Of a DNA stretch of 64,000 nucleotides, positions 8,372 through 17,231 are shown piece by piece. Position numbers and translations under genes: made by a program. This DNA comes from Planctomycetota bacterium (GTDB taxonomy: Bacteria > Planctomycetota > Phycisphaerae > UBA1845), in NCBI GenBank assembly GCA_024280855.1, contig JAJRPG010000094.1, positions 19,321-83,320 of the forward strand. The letters are read 5' to 3'. The notes under the pieces are model-generated. The model did not search any database. It saw only the letters and a program-made list of their open reading frames with translations, and was not told the origin of the DNA. The stretch's first letter is position 1. Every line of letters begins with the position of its first letter.

Positions 8372-9490
8372 TTATAGCAGTTTCTTTAATGATCCGCATA
8401 TCCGATTTACGTCGTTTTCTGTCAGTTCATGGTGAAACGGTAGGGCGATGGTCCTGGCTGCGAGGTTTTCGCAGATGGGGAAGTCGCCGGGCTTGAAGCC
8501 AAACTCCGAAACGTAGAATGGCTGAAGGTGGATGGGCGCGAAATAATTGCTGCATCCGATGCCGCATTCTGTTAATTCCATAAGGATGCGGTCGCGATCT
8601 TGCTGGTTGTAGCTGTCATTCAGGCGGACAACGAATACGAACCAACTCATGTCCATGTTGGCTACGACTTTTTGCATGTGTACGCGAGATTCGTCCGCGA
8701 GGCGTTCTCGATACATCCGCTCGATCTGGGAGCGGGCTGAAATGATGTCAGCCATGCGCTGTAGTTGGGCGATGCCCATCGCACAGTTTATGTCGCTAAG
8801 ACGATAGTTGAATCCTAGTCGAGGGTGAGCCAGCCAACCTCCTTGTACGTCGCGCCCCTGGTTGCGAAGCGATCGGCAGTGGTCAGCTATTTTTTTGTCA
8901 TCGGTAACGATCATGCCGCCTTCGCCAGTGGTGAGTTGCTTGTTGGGATAAAAGCCGAATACGCCCGCGTGGCCAAAGGCTCCGGCGTTGGTGTTGTTGA
9001 ATTTGGAGCCTAGCGCTTCGCAGGAATCTTCTATGACGAATAATCCATGTTGCTTAGCCAGGGGCAGGATGGTGTCGAAGTCGGCGATTTGGCCAAAGAC
9101 GTCTACGGGGATGATGGCTTTGGTGTTGGGGGTTATGGCTGCTTCGATGTTGGCTGCGTCGATGTTCCAGGTGTCGGGGTCAACGTCAACGAAAACTGGT
9201 TTGCCCCCGGCGAGGAGGATGCAGTTAGCTGAGGCGATGAAGGAAAATGGTGTGGTGATGACTTCGCTCTTGGCATCTACGCCAGCTGCGATCATGAGCA
9301 TGTGCAGGGCTGCGGTTCCGCTGGAACAGGCGACGGCGTGGTCGGTGCGGCAGTAGGTGGCGAAAGCCTGCTCGAACTCGGGCAATTTGGGGCCTAGGCT
9401 CAGATTCGGGCTTTTCAGCACTGCGGTGACGGCGTTGATTTCGAGATCGGTGATGTTGGGTCTAGCTAGGGGTATGAAGGCGTCTGTCAC
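8372..9490 (-). CDS. DegT/DnrJ/EryC1/StrS family sugar aminotransferase
   Basis: PLP-dependent aminotransferase of 372 residues, the family's normal length. Visible motifs: the substrate/PLP entry ACSSGTAALHM, TTPFSFIASANC, PVDVFGQ, the PLP phosphate contact region IEDSCEALGS, and the Schiff-base lysine in GFYPNKQLTTGEGGM. The start is a GTG at 9490. These enzymes place an amino group on a 4-keto or 3-keto nucleotide sugar during O-antigen or other glycan synthesis. The neighbouring divergent nucleotide-sugar dehydrogenase suggests one surface-polysaccharide pathway. The exact sugar substrate cannot be read from sequence. Confidence 0.88.
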   Translation of the reverse strand: MTDAFIPLARPNITDLEINAVTAVLKSPNLSLGPKLPEFEQAFATYCRTDHAVACSSGTAALHMLMIAAGVDAKSEVITTPFSFIASANCILLAGGKPVFVDVDPDTWNIDAANIEAAITPNTKAIIPVDVFGQIADFDTILPLAKQHGLFVIEDSCEALGSKFNNTNAGAFGHAGVFGFYPNKQLTTGEGGMIVTDDKKIADHCRSLRNQGRDVQGGWLAHPRLGFNYRLSDINCAMGIAQLQRMADIISARSQIERMYRERLADESRVHMQKVVANMDMSWFVFVVRLNDSYNQQDRDRILMELTECGIGCSNYFAPIHLQPFYVSEFGFKPGDFPICENLAARTIALPFHHELTENDVNRICGSLKKLL

Positions 9491-9675
9491 GATGGTTGAT
9501 CTCTACGAAAAAAGTTATGGTTGGCCCAGGTCCGCTTGAGGCATTATAGTGCAGCGGGCTATGGACCGATATCCGGTTGACCAGGCTACGGTCGCACTGG
9601 TCGCAAGTAAGTGTTATCGGGCTAAAGCCCGTTTGAGTAAAGAAGTCGCTACGAAGCTTTCCCTGGGATTGAATT
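9491..9675. other. Divergent intergenic region with small hairpin
   Basis: A 185-base gap between the aminotransferase (leftward) and the dehydrogenase (rightward), so it must hold both promoters. The only clear structure is a perfect CGGGCT/AGCCCG hairpin at 9618-9631, upstream of the dehydrogenase start. I did not find a convincing sigma-70 promoter pair or an operator. Confidence 0.4.
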
Positions 9676-11061
9676 TTGTTGTCTATATCTAAGAAAAATA
9701 ACAAGAAATCGCGTACCAATAATTCCAATCGACCCTTATTGCTGTCGCATGCGCAGTGGCAAAATGCGCTGGACAAGAAGACGGCTAGGGTGGCGATTAT
9801 GGGCATGGGCTACGTTGGCCTACCTCTGATGCGCACTTTTTGCTCGGCAGGGTTTAACTGCCTGGGCTTTGATGTGGATGCGGAGAAGGTCAAAAAGCTC
9901 AATAGCGGTAAGAGCTATATCAAACATATTCCCAGCTCGCTGATTAGTCAGGTGGTAGCTGATGGTAAATTCAAAGCGACGGACGACCCGGCTGAGCTTT
10001 ATTCGTGCGATGCGATTTTGGTTTGCGTGCCCACGCCGCTGACCAAAACACGCGACCCGGACATGAGCTATGTGGAGGGTACGGCTCATCTGATCGCAGA
10101 CAATCTTCGGCGCGGGCAACTTATCGTGCTGGAGAGTACGACCTATCCGGGTACGACGCGGGAGCTTGTGAAGCCGATTTTGGAGGCTGGCGGGCTAAAA
10201 GCGGAGAAGGATTTTTTCCTGGCGTATTCACCGGAGAGAGAAGACCCCGGCAGGGTGGATCATAGCACGGAGACGATTCCAAAAGTTGTTGGCGGCATTG
10301 GTCCTAAGAGCGGGAAGATTAGCGCGGCGCTGTATCGGGCTGCGGTGAGTAATGTCGTGCCGGTGAAATCTTGCGAAGTGGCTGAGGCTGCGAAGATTCT
10401 TGAGAATGTTTATCGAAGTGTGAATATCGCGTTGGTTAATGAGATGAAAATGCTCATGGACAGGATGGATATTGATGTGTGGGATGTGATTGAGGCTGCG
10501 GCGACTAAGCCATTTGGTTTTCAGGCGTTTTATCCTGGGCCGGGGTTGGGTGGCCATTGTATTCCGATCGATCCGTTTTATCTGACTTGGCGAGCGCGAC
10601 AATACGATATGAGTACGCGGTTTATTGAGTTAGCTGGTGAGATTAATACTTCGATGCCGGAATATGTTATCTCCAAACTAGCTGATGCGCTCAATATGAA
10701 AAAGAAGGCTATCAACGGCTCGAAAATTCTTATGCTCGGCTTGGCTTATAAAAAAGATGTTGATGACATCCGCGAGTCACCTTCGATTGATCTGATCGAA
10801 AAGCTTAAGGATCGCGGGGCGAAGGTGGATTATAATGATCCGTTCGTACCGCGCACGCCTAAGCAGCGAGAGCATAATCTTAATATGCGCAGTAAAAAGC
10901 TTACGGCTCGCATGTTGGCTTCTTATGATTGTGTGTTGATAGCTACGAATCATAGCGAATATGATTACGATTGGATTACCAAACACGCGAAGCTTATCGT
11001 GGATACCCGCAACGCCTGTGCTGGTGTGAAAGCCGGGAAGAAGAAGGTTGTGAAGGCATAA
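9676..11061 (+). CDS. wbpA: UDP-N-acetylglucosamine 6-dehydrogenase, WbpA-type
   Basis: UDP-glucose/GDP-mannose dehydrogenase superfamily. The N-terminal NAD fold begins at VAIMGMGYVGLPL (residue about 38). LESTTYPGTT and AYSPEREDPG follow, the latter typical of WbpA-like UDP-GlcNAc dehydrogenases. The active-site block is GPGLGGHCIPIDPFYL, containing the catalytic Cys. The C-terminal UDP-binding domain carries LMLGLAYKKDVDDIRESPS. About 37 basic N-terminal residues precede the Rossmann fold; the TTG start at 9676 is the track's choice and a later start is possible. The product would be a UDP-HexNAc uronic acid for surface glycans, consistent with the aminotransferase next door. Confidence 0.88.
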   Translation: MLSISKKNNKKSRTNNSNRPLLLSHAQWQNALDKKTARVAIMGMGYVGLPLMRTFCSAGFNCLGFDVDAEKVKKLNSGKSYIKHIPSSLISQVVADGKFKATDDPAELYSCDAILVCVPTPLTKTRDPDMSYVEGTAHLIADNLRRGQLIVLESTTYPGTTRELVKPILEAGGLKAEKDFFLAYSPEREDPGRVDHSTETIPKVVGGIGPKSGKISAALYRAAVSNVVPVKSCEVAEAAKILENVYRSVNIALVNEMKMLMDRMDIDVWDVIEAAATKPFGFQAFYPGPGLGGHCIPIDPFYLTWRARQYDMSTRFIELAGEINTSMPEYVISKLADALNMKKKAINGSKILMLGLAYKKDVDDIRESPSIDLIEKLKDRGAKVDYNDPFVPRTPKQREHNLNMRSKKLTARMLASYDCVLIATNHSEYDYDWITKHAKLIVDTRNACAGVKAGKKKVVKA

Positions 11062-11064
11062 TCT

Positions 11065-11246
11065 TGTAGGGCAGCGTCGTAGACCTGCCTGTACTATTTT
11101 GTCGTAGCTTTCTTTACATTTATTGCGTCGTTTAGCATTTCGGTTGAACAGTATGTCTTGTCAGTTCGCGGGCGGTATGCACGCCGATAGTTTAAGCAGG
11201 TCAACCTTCCACCAGTAGGCGGAAGAACGACCGTGCCCTACGGGGC
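11065..11246. repeat. MITE-like element, copy A (about 182 bp)
   Basis: Direct repeat of 11897-12080. Ends are imperfect inverted repeats: TGTAGGGCAGCGTCGT at the left and the complement of ACGACCGTGCCCTACGG at the right, with a second inner pair (GACCTGCCT and AGGCAGGTCAACC-like). The central part contains TTAGTTCGCGGGCGGTATG-like sequence in both copies. No ORF is present, which fits a miniature inverted-repeat element. Its right end coincides with the stop codon of the leftward gene 11247-11774. Confidence 0.75.
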
Positions 11247-11774
11247 TTATGGATTCGAGGATTTTTCGAGCAATGTCCATTCCACAGGATCATTGGCGTT
11301 GTAAGTTATTTTAGCTAGCCAATCTACCTTTCTGTCTGTTAGCCCATCGCCATCCGTGTCAGCGTATGTCACTGTCGGTTCTGTATTAATATCATCATCA
11401 TTTTTGGGATAGCGATTTACATGGTAGATGCCTCTTGAGTGGTTTACATTTATCCAAGGACGTTGGGCGTTGTCACAGATACCTGAAGATTGTAAAGTTT
11501 TGTAATGCTTTGATTGGAAATGAAATGTCCCCACTATTTTGCCGTTGACGGTTGCAAAGAGCGCATTCGGTTCGATGTCCGCCATGTTATGCTTATCACT
11601 CCACTTTACGAAACACATATCGCCTCGTGCTTCTACAAATCCTTCTTGAATCGTTTTTGGTCCAGCGTATTGTGTAAGCAGAAATACATTAACGATTGTG
11701 CCCGCGAGAACTACGAAAATAGCAAGAATCGTAGGTAACCATTGGCGATTGTTATCGCTAAATTTATTGTCCAT
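11247..11774 (-). CDS. Hypothetical anchored protein with calcium-loop motif
   Basis: The start at ATG 11774 (MDNKFSDNN) is supported by AGGAGG nine bases upstream; the longer ORF start is not. One N-terminal membrane helix (LPTILAIFVVLAGTIVNVFLL) is followed by an outside domain of about 140 residues. It includes a DTDGDGLTDRKVDW segment resembling an EF-hand or thrombospondin-type-3 calcium loop. No family is recognised. The gene lies exactly between two direct copies of a MITE-like element, with its stop codon at the edge of copy A. Its function is unknown. Confidence 0.6.
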   Translation of the reverse strand: MDNKFSDNNRQWLPTILAIFVVLAGTIVNVFLLTQYAGPKTIQEGFVEARGDMCFVKWSDKHNMADIEPNALFATVNGKIVGTFHFQSKHYKTLQSSGICDNAQRPWINVNHSRGIYHVNRYPKNDDDINTEPTVTYADTDGDGLTDRKVDWLAKITYNANDPVEWTLLEKSSNP

Positions 11775-11896
11775 ATCATTATACCTCCTCTTCGTACACA
11801 TCTGAGTCATCTCTCAGTATCAGTCATATGTTGCATATTGACGTAATGCTGCATGGTGATGCAATTATAGTTTGAACAATTTATTATAAACCGCTT

Positions 11897-12080
11897 TGTA
11901 GGGCAGCGTCGTAGACCTGCCTTTACTATTTTGCCTCAGCAGCTTTTTATTCGGTATTGCGGTGTTTAGCATATCAGTTGAATAGCATGTCTTGTTAGTT
12001 CGCGGGCGGTATGCTCGCCGATAGTTTAGGCAGGTCAACCTTCCACCAGTAGGCGGAAGAACGACCGTGCCCTACGGGGC
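11897..12080. repeat. MITE-like element, copy B (about 184 bp)
   Basis: Near-identical to copy A over its length and in the same orientation: it starts TTGTAGGGCAGCGTCGTAGA and ends in GACCGTGCCCTACGGGGC. It occupies the 3' side of purQ (leftward gene ending at 12097) and, with copy A, brackets the 11247-11774 gene. A third, half-length copy lies at 18521-18592. Small differences between the copies (CAGT for CGGT-like changes) indicate some age. Confidence 0.75.
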
Positions 12081-12096
12081 TATGAACACGAACATC

Positions 12097-12876
12097 TTAT
12101 TTTTTCCAAAATCTTACGGCGTTGTTGAAGATGGTTAGGCCATCGGGGGTGATGGCTGAATCTCTTTTTGTCCACTGGGGATGGTGGGCGTTGTCGAAGT
12201 GGCGGTCGGGGTGGGGCATGAGGCCAAAGACTCTTCCGGTGGTGTCGCATAGGCCGGCGATGCCGGAGGTGCTGCCGTTGGGGTTAGCTGGGTAGGTGTC
12301 GGTGCGACCATCGCTATCTATATATCGAACGGCGATTTGGCCTGCTTTTTCTAGCTTGGCTACCACTTCTTTGTTGGTGGTTACTACTTTTCCTTCTGCG
12401 TGTTCTATGGGGAGTTCGAGTAAAGCATTATCTTTTGAATTCAAGAATGGGCAGTTGTCTGTACAAACTTTTAGCTTTACCCAGCGGGCTTCGAATTTGC
12501 TGGAGTTGTTGTAGGTGACGGTGACTTGGTCGTGGCCGAAATCCTGGCCGGGGAGAAGTCCCATTTTTACCAATACCTGAAACCCGTTGCAGATGCCGAG
12601 GATGCCGCCGCCTCGCTCGACCAATTGGCGTAATGGCTTAGCCACGTCTTGCATGAGTCGGCGGGCGAGGATTACGCCTGCGCCTAAATCGTCGCCGTAA
12701 CTAAACCCGCCTGGGATAGTTACGATGGTGAAGTCATCAATAACCGAAGGAGTCTTGGCTAATTCGTTGACGTGCATGAGCGTAGGGGTTGCGCCGGCTA
12801 ATTGCCAACAGTGCATCACCTCTTCGTCGCAGTTGATACCGGCTGCCCGCAAAACTAAAACTCGTAAATCACTCAT
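12097..12876 (-). CDS. purQ: Phosphoribosylformylglycinamidine synthase subunit PurQ (glutaminase)
   Basis: Class I glutamine amidotransferase. ATG 12876 is chosen because MSDLRVLVLRAAGINCDEE is the family N-terminus and GGAGG lies eight bases upstream. The nucleophile is in GGGILGICNGFQVLVKMG, and the His/Glu end is GRVFGLMPHPDRHFD. PurQ supplies ammonia to PurL for the fourth step of purine synthesis, converting FGAR to FGAM. The start overlaps the purL stop by one base (TAATG), so the two subunits are translationally coupled. Copy B of the MITE-like repeat follows its stop. Confidence 0.95.
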   Translation of the reverse strand: MSDLRVLVLRAAGINCDEEVMHCWQLAGATPTLMHVNELAKTPSVIDDFTIVTIPGGFSYGDDLGAGVILARRLMQDVAKPLRQLVERGGGILGICNGFQVLVKMGLLPGQDFGHDQVTVTYNNSSKFEARWVKLKVCTDNCPFLNSKDNALLELPIEHAEGKVVTTNKEVVAKLEKAGQIAVRYIDSDGRTDTYPANPNGSTSGIAGLCDTTGRVFGLMPHPDRHFDNAHHPQWTKRDSAITPDGLTIFNNAVRFWKK

Positions 12877-15785
12877 TAGGATTGACCTCCGCCTTGAGAA
12901 AGTGGCGTCCGCCAAGCGTGGGCGAGTTTATCAATGCTGAGGTTTAGCACTTCGGTTCCTTCATTTGTCAAAACAAAATTTGAATCTTTTATTATATGGC
13001 CAATGACCGGTAAGCCAGCTTCGAGTGCATCTTTTTCGGTCATTTCTAATGCATAAGTTGTTGATGGTTCGTCGAATAATTCGTGTGCGTAATGTTCAGT
13101 TGATACATTGGCGGTGATGCCCAGGCCGCTGGCGATGCACATTTCAGCGAGCGCGACAGCTAATCCTCCGTCGCTTACGTCGTGGGCGGCGACTATTTTT
13201 CCTTCGGCGATTAGGGAGGCTACTTTTTTGTGTAGTTGAAAAGCTGAGTCCAAGTCGTTTTGGCGGATGTCAGCTGAGGCGATGGCGATTACGTTGCCTG
13301 CGGATTTTAAGTCCATCGTTATGCAGCGAGCCGTGTCATCTACGATGCCTAATGCGCTAATTAACAGTGTTGGTGGAATGGCGATGCTCTTGGGTAATCC
13401 GGTGCGGGCGGATTCGGCGTCGCTCATAGTGAATTCGTTGTTGAGCGAATCTTTGCCGGAGATAAAGGGCAGGCCATAGACCATCGCGGCGTCGTATGCG
13501 CCGCGACATGCGCGGACTAGCGTGCCCATCGAATGCTCTGTGTCTACCTTGGGCCAACAGAAGTTGTCTAAGATGGCGGTGCGGTTTGGATTCGCCCCGA
13601 CGCAGATGATATTTCTAAGTGCCTCGTCGATGGCATAGATAGCCATCCAGTATGGGTCGTCGCCTAACTGGGGGCATAGGCCACAACCTAGTGCGATGCC
13701 TTGTTTGCTGGTGTAAATGGGGCGGAGGACAGCTGCGTCGGATGGGCCTGATAGTGGGCCTGCTAAGGGTTTGATGACGCTTCGGCCTTGTACTTCGTGG
13801 TCGTATTGGCGGATGACCCATTCTTTTGAGGCGGTGGACCATTCGGAAAGGGCGGCGAGGAGTTGGTCGTTACCAGAAGATTTTTGATTAGGTGTTGATG
13901 GTTTTGCCTGTGATTCTGAGGCGGTCCATTTGGCTTTGCGAATGGCTTTCGGCAGTCCATCGTGGAGAAAGGCCATGTCTAATTCGCAGACGATGGTGTC
14001 GTCGTATCGAACGCGAAGTTTCTTGTCGTCGGTAAAGTCGCCAATGACTGTGGCTTCGACATCTTCCTGGGCGAAGAGGGCTAGGAATTTATCGATATTT
14101 TCCGGTGGTACGGAATAGACCATGCGTTCCTGAGCTTCGGAAATCCATATTTCGTCGTAACGCAAGCCGGAGTATTTTAAGGGGACGTTTTTGAGTTCCA
14201 CATCTGCCCCGGTTTGTTCGCCCATCTCGCCGACGGCGCTGCTTAATCCGCCTGCGCCACAATCCGTGATGGAGGAGTAGAGACAGCCATCTGCGTGGTC
14301 GCGGGCGAGAAGTTGGGCGTCGAGTAGTTTTTTCTCTTCGATCGCGTTACCGATTTGAACGGCGTGAGAAAATTCATCGGCGTGGGTGTCGGTTAATTCT
14401 GCGGAGGAAAAAGTTGCGCCGTGGATACCGTCGCGTCCGGTGCGCCCACCAGCTACGACAATTTTGTCGCCGGGGCGTGGGGCTTTGTCAATGAACTTTC
14501 TGGGGATTAAACCGACGCAGCCGCAGAAGACCAGGGGGTTAGCGAGATATCGTTCGTCGAAGTAAATCGCGCCGTTGACCGTGGGGATGCCCATGCGATT
14601 GCCGTAATCGCGCACGCCGCCGACTACGCCTTTGAGTACGCGGCGGGGGTGGATGACGTCTTTGGGAAGTTTGCTGGCGTCGAAGTCTGGCGGGGCGAGG
14701 CAGAAGACGTCGGTGGAGGCGATTGGTTTTGCGCCCAGCCCACAACCCATGACGTCGCGGATGCAGCCGCCGGTTCCGGTAGCGGCTCCGCCATAAGGTT
14801 CGATGGCGGAAGGGTGGTTGTGTGTTTCAGCTTTGAAGGCGATACCCCAGAAGTCGTCGAAAGCTATGACGCCAGCGTTGTCTACGAAGACGGATAAGCA
14901 CCAGTCGCGGTCTAAATCTGTCGTGGCTTTGACGATTGTTTCTTTGAGCAAATTGTCAAAGCTGACACGCACTTGTCCTGGTTTGCCGAAGTCGTCGCCT
15001 TCGTAGTCGATAGCGCTTTTGAGTGTTTTGTGAACGCAGTGTTCGGACCAGGTCTGGGCGAGTGTTTCCAGTTCGAGGTCGGTTGGCTCGCGGTTAAGGT
15101 CTTGGTAAAAGGCCTGGATGGTTTTCATTTCCTCAAGCGAGAGAAACAGATGGCCTTCGCGCGAGAGTTTTGTTAGTTGGGTGTCGTCGAGTTTTAGTAA
15201 AGAAACATGTCGAAGCTCGAATGGTAATGTTGGCGGGGTGGGGAAATCTTCGGGTAACACGTCGGCTCGGCCAGGGGCTTGTATGTACCACTTTTCCATA
15301 CAACTATTGGCGAGGTTGTGCGAGGCGATGCGTTCTAATTCATCTGCGTTTTTGGCTCCGAGGATTTGATATCGTCGGGCGGTGCGCACTTCGACGGTTG
15401 GGGCGACGTTGTCGTTGGTGTGTTCGAGTAGGCGACGGATGGCTTGCTCGGCGCTGAGGGCGACGGGGTCCATGACGCCGGGTAGTGATTGAACTTCGAT
15501 GACATCGGTTGGGTCGGTTCGGTCGGTTCGGTCGGTGAAGTTTTCAGCGATTTCGAATCGCTCGCTGACAGGGTCGGCGAATAGATTCGTGGCTAATTGC
15601 TGCGCGTCGGTAGCTGTGATATTTCCGCGTAACAGGTAAATACGGCTGGTGCGCACGGCTTCAATGTGGGATAGGGGTAATTGGCGAATGTCGGCGAGAA
15701 TGGATTGGCCTAGCCCGTCCATGGCGTCTGTGCGCGGATATATGCGTATAGACCATCTTTTCGACACTCGATCCTTGGTTTGCAT
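12876..15785 (-). CDS. purL: Phosphoribosylformylglycinamidine synthase PurL with PurS-like N-terminal region
   Basis: ATG 15785 (MQTKDRVSKRWSIRIYPRTD) is preferred over the 15866 start; it gives about 969 residues. This exceeds the roughly 740 residues of small PurL. The extra N-terminal 230 residues contain two PurS-like beta-alpha segments, ending in RTARRYQILGAKNADELERIA. The PurL core follows: TWSEHCVHKT (active-site region), FKAETHNHPSAIEPYGGAATG (ATP site) and the second AIRS-like half with VAAHDVSDGGLAVALAEM. No separate purS is needed if this fusion holds. A coding minisatellite giving TDRTDRTDPTD lies between the two PurS-like segments. It is co-transcribed with purQ. Confidence 0.93.
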   Translation of the reverse strand: MQTKDRVSKRWSIRIYPRTDAMDGLGQSILADIRQLPLSHIEAVRTSRIYLLRGNITATDAQQLATNLFADPVSERFEIAENFTDRTDRTDPTDVIEVQSLPGVMDPVALSAEQAIRRLLEHTNDNVAPTVEVRTARRYQILGAKNADELERIASHNLANSCMEKWYIQAPGRADVLPEDFPTPPTLPFELRHVSLLKLDDTQLTKLSREGHLFLSLEEMKTIQAFYQDLNREPTDLELETLAQTWSEHCVHKTLKSAIDYEGDDFGKPGQVRVSFDNLLKETIVKATTDLDRDWCLSVFVDNAGVIAFDDFWGIAFKAETHNHPSAIEPYGGAATGTGGCIRDVMGCGLGAKPIASTDVFCLAPPDFDASKLPKDVIHPRRVLKGVVGGVRDYGNRMGIPTVNGAIYFDERYLANPLVFCGCVGLIPRKFIDKAPRPGDKIVVAGGRTGRDGIHGATFSSAELTDTHADEFSHAVQIGNAIEEKKLLDAQLLARDHADGCLYSSITDCGAGGLSSAVGEMGEQTGADVELKNVPLKYSGLRYDEIWISEAQERMVYSVPPENIDKFLALFAQEDVEATVIGDFTDDKKLRVRYDDTIVCELDMAFLHDGLPKAIRKAKWTASESQAKPSTPNQKSSGNDQLLAALSEWSTASKEWVIRQYDHEVQGRSVIKPLAGPLSGPSDAAVLRPIYTSKQGIALGCGLCPQLGDDPYWMAIYAIDEALRNIICVGANPNRTAILDNFCWPKVDTEHSMGTLVRACRGAYDAAMVYGLPFISGKDSLNNEFTMSDAESARTGLPKSIAIPPTLLISALGIVDDTARCITMDLKSAGNVIAIASADIRQNDLDSAFQLHKKVASLIAEGKIVAAHDVSDGGLAVALAEMCIASGLGITANVSTEHYAHELFDEPSTTYALEMTEKDALEAGLPVIGHIIKDSNFVLTNEGTEVLNLSIDKLAHAWRTPLSQGGGQS

Positions 15786-15950
15786 GACGTTAGTACCTGT
15801 CAAAGTGTGTCCTTCGCGTATCCTTTGTAGCCTTGAAGCAGTATAATAGAACATATCGCGGAACATGGAGTTCTGCTAGTGCATGTTATGATAATTTCAT
15901 GACTAGATGTGCCGCCAAAAAGTTATGGCGGTTTGTTAAGAGTACCACCA

Positions 15951-17135
15951 ATGCGATTTGCCTCAGCGATTACGAGTCAACACGAAGCCAAGTCAGCCGT
16001 CGAGCATTTGTTGAGAGATATTGATTCTCAAATGACGACGGGCATGGCAGACTTGGCTATGTTTTTTTCGACGGCTCATTTTGAAGATGAGCTTGAAGAT
16101 GTTACGCAGATGCTTACGGATGCGTTGCCTCAGGCTCAGCTTTTTGGATGTACGGCTGAGGGGACTATTGGCGGCGACCGAGAGCTGGAGCGGGTTCCGT
16201 CTATGTCGTTGTTGGTGGGGGAAATGCCCGGTGTACAGATTCGGCCTTTTCACATTGTTCAATCTCAATTGGAAAGCAGCCAATCGATCTTTGATTGGGA
16301 ACGGCTGGTAGGCGTCTCGCCGGAGAGCAATCCGGTGTTTATATGTTTTGCTGATCCATTTCAGGCTGATGTTCAGCAGTTTGTTGGCGATGTCAACAAG
16401 ATGTATCCCAACGCGCCGCTGGTTGGTGGGATAGCTAGTGCTGCACGAGCGCCGGGCGAGAACCGGATGATTACTTCGGGGCAGGTTATGCGCGAGGGGA
16501 TTGTGGGGGTGACGCTGACCGGGAATATCGTAGTGGATACAGTCGTATCTCAGGGGTGTCGGCCTATTGGTGAGCCTTATGTGATTACGAAGGGCGATCG
16601 GAATGTGATTCAGGAGCTTGGCGGTAAGCCCGCGCTGCGACGATTGCAGGATACGATCGTGAACTTGTCAGACGATGATGAAGAGCTAGCTAAGCAGGCG
16701 CTGTTTGTGGGGCGGGTGATTGATGAGCATAAAGCCACTTTTTCGCACGGCGATTTTTTGATTCATAATATCGTCGGGGCTGATCGAAAGAATGGGGCTA
16801 TTGGGATTGCAGGCTTGGCGCGGGTGGGGGCGACGGTGCAGTTTCATGTGCGCGATCGTAAAAGTGCTGACCAAGACCTTCGCAATTTACTGATGCCGCA
16901 TGTGGGATCGGATGTGCGGGCGGCCATGCTTTTTGGATGTAATGGCCGGGGTAGCAATATGTGGGACAAAGCCGGGCACGATATTGGCGTCGTTCGAGAA
17001 CTATTAGGCGATGTTCCCACGGCGGGTTTTTTCTGCGGTGGAGAGTTTGGCCCGGTAGGCGGCAGTAATTTTATTCATGGGTTTACAGCTAGCATTGCGC
17101 TGCTCCGTGAACCATCAATTCGTGAATCTGCTTAA
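15951..17135 (+). CDS. FIST-domain (FIST_N/FIST_C) signalling protein
   Basis: The start is set at ATG 15951 (MRFASAITSQHEAKSAVEHL), the standard FIST start; upstream codons to 15909 are unlike the family. The FIST N-terminal domain shows MADLAMFFSTAHFEDELEDV, FGCTAEGTIGGDRELE and MYPNAPLVGGIASAA. The FIST C-terminal domain shows GAIGIAGLARVGATVQFHVRD-like sequence, AMLFGCNGRG and PTAGFFCGGEFGPVGG. FIST proteins are thought to sense small ligands such as amino acids and often accompany signal transduction modules. No kinase or methyl-accepting partner is encoded beside it, so its input and output are unknown. It is divergent from purL. Confidence 0.85.
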   Translation: MRFASAITSQHEAKSAVEHLLRDIDSQMTTGMADLAMFFSTAHFEDELEDVTQMLTDALPQAQLFGCTAEGTIGGDRELERVPSMSLLVGEMPGVQIRPFHIVQSQLESSQSIFDWERLVGVSPESNPVFICFADPFQADVQQFVGDVNKMYPNAPLVGGIASAARAPGENRMITSGQVMREGIVGVTLTGNIVVDTVVSQGCRPIGEPYVITKGDRNVIQELGGKPALRRLQDTIVNLSDDDEELAKQALFVGRVIDEHKATFSHGDFLIHNIVGADRKNGAIGIAGLARVGATVQFHVRDRKSADQDLRNLLMPHVGSDVRAAMLFGCNGRGSNMWDKAGHDIGVVRELLGDVPTAGFFCGGEFGPVGGSNFIHGFTASIALLREPSIRESA

Positions 17136-17231
17136 TAATTATGGTGTAATCGTAGGGCAGTAAGTAACGCCGTAAATCCAGATGTGCCGCATATCAGGGT
17201 GTGAATGACTCGTTATGCAGGAGATTGATAC

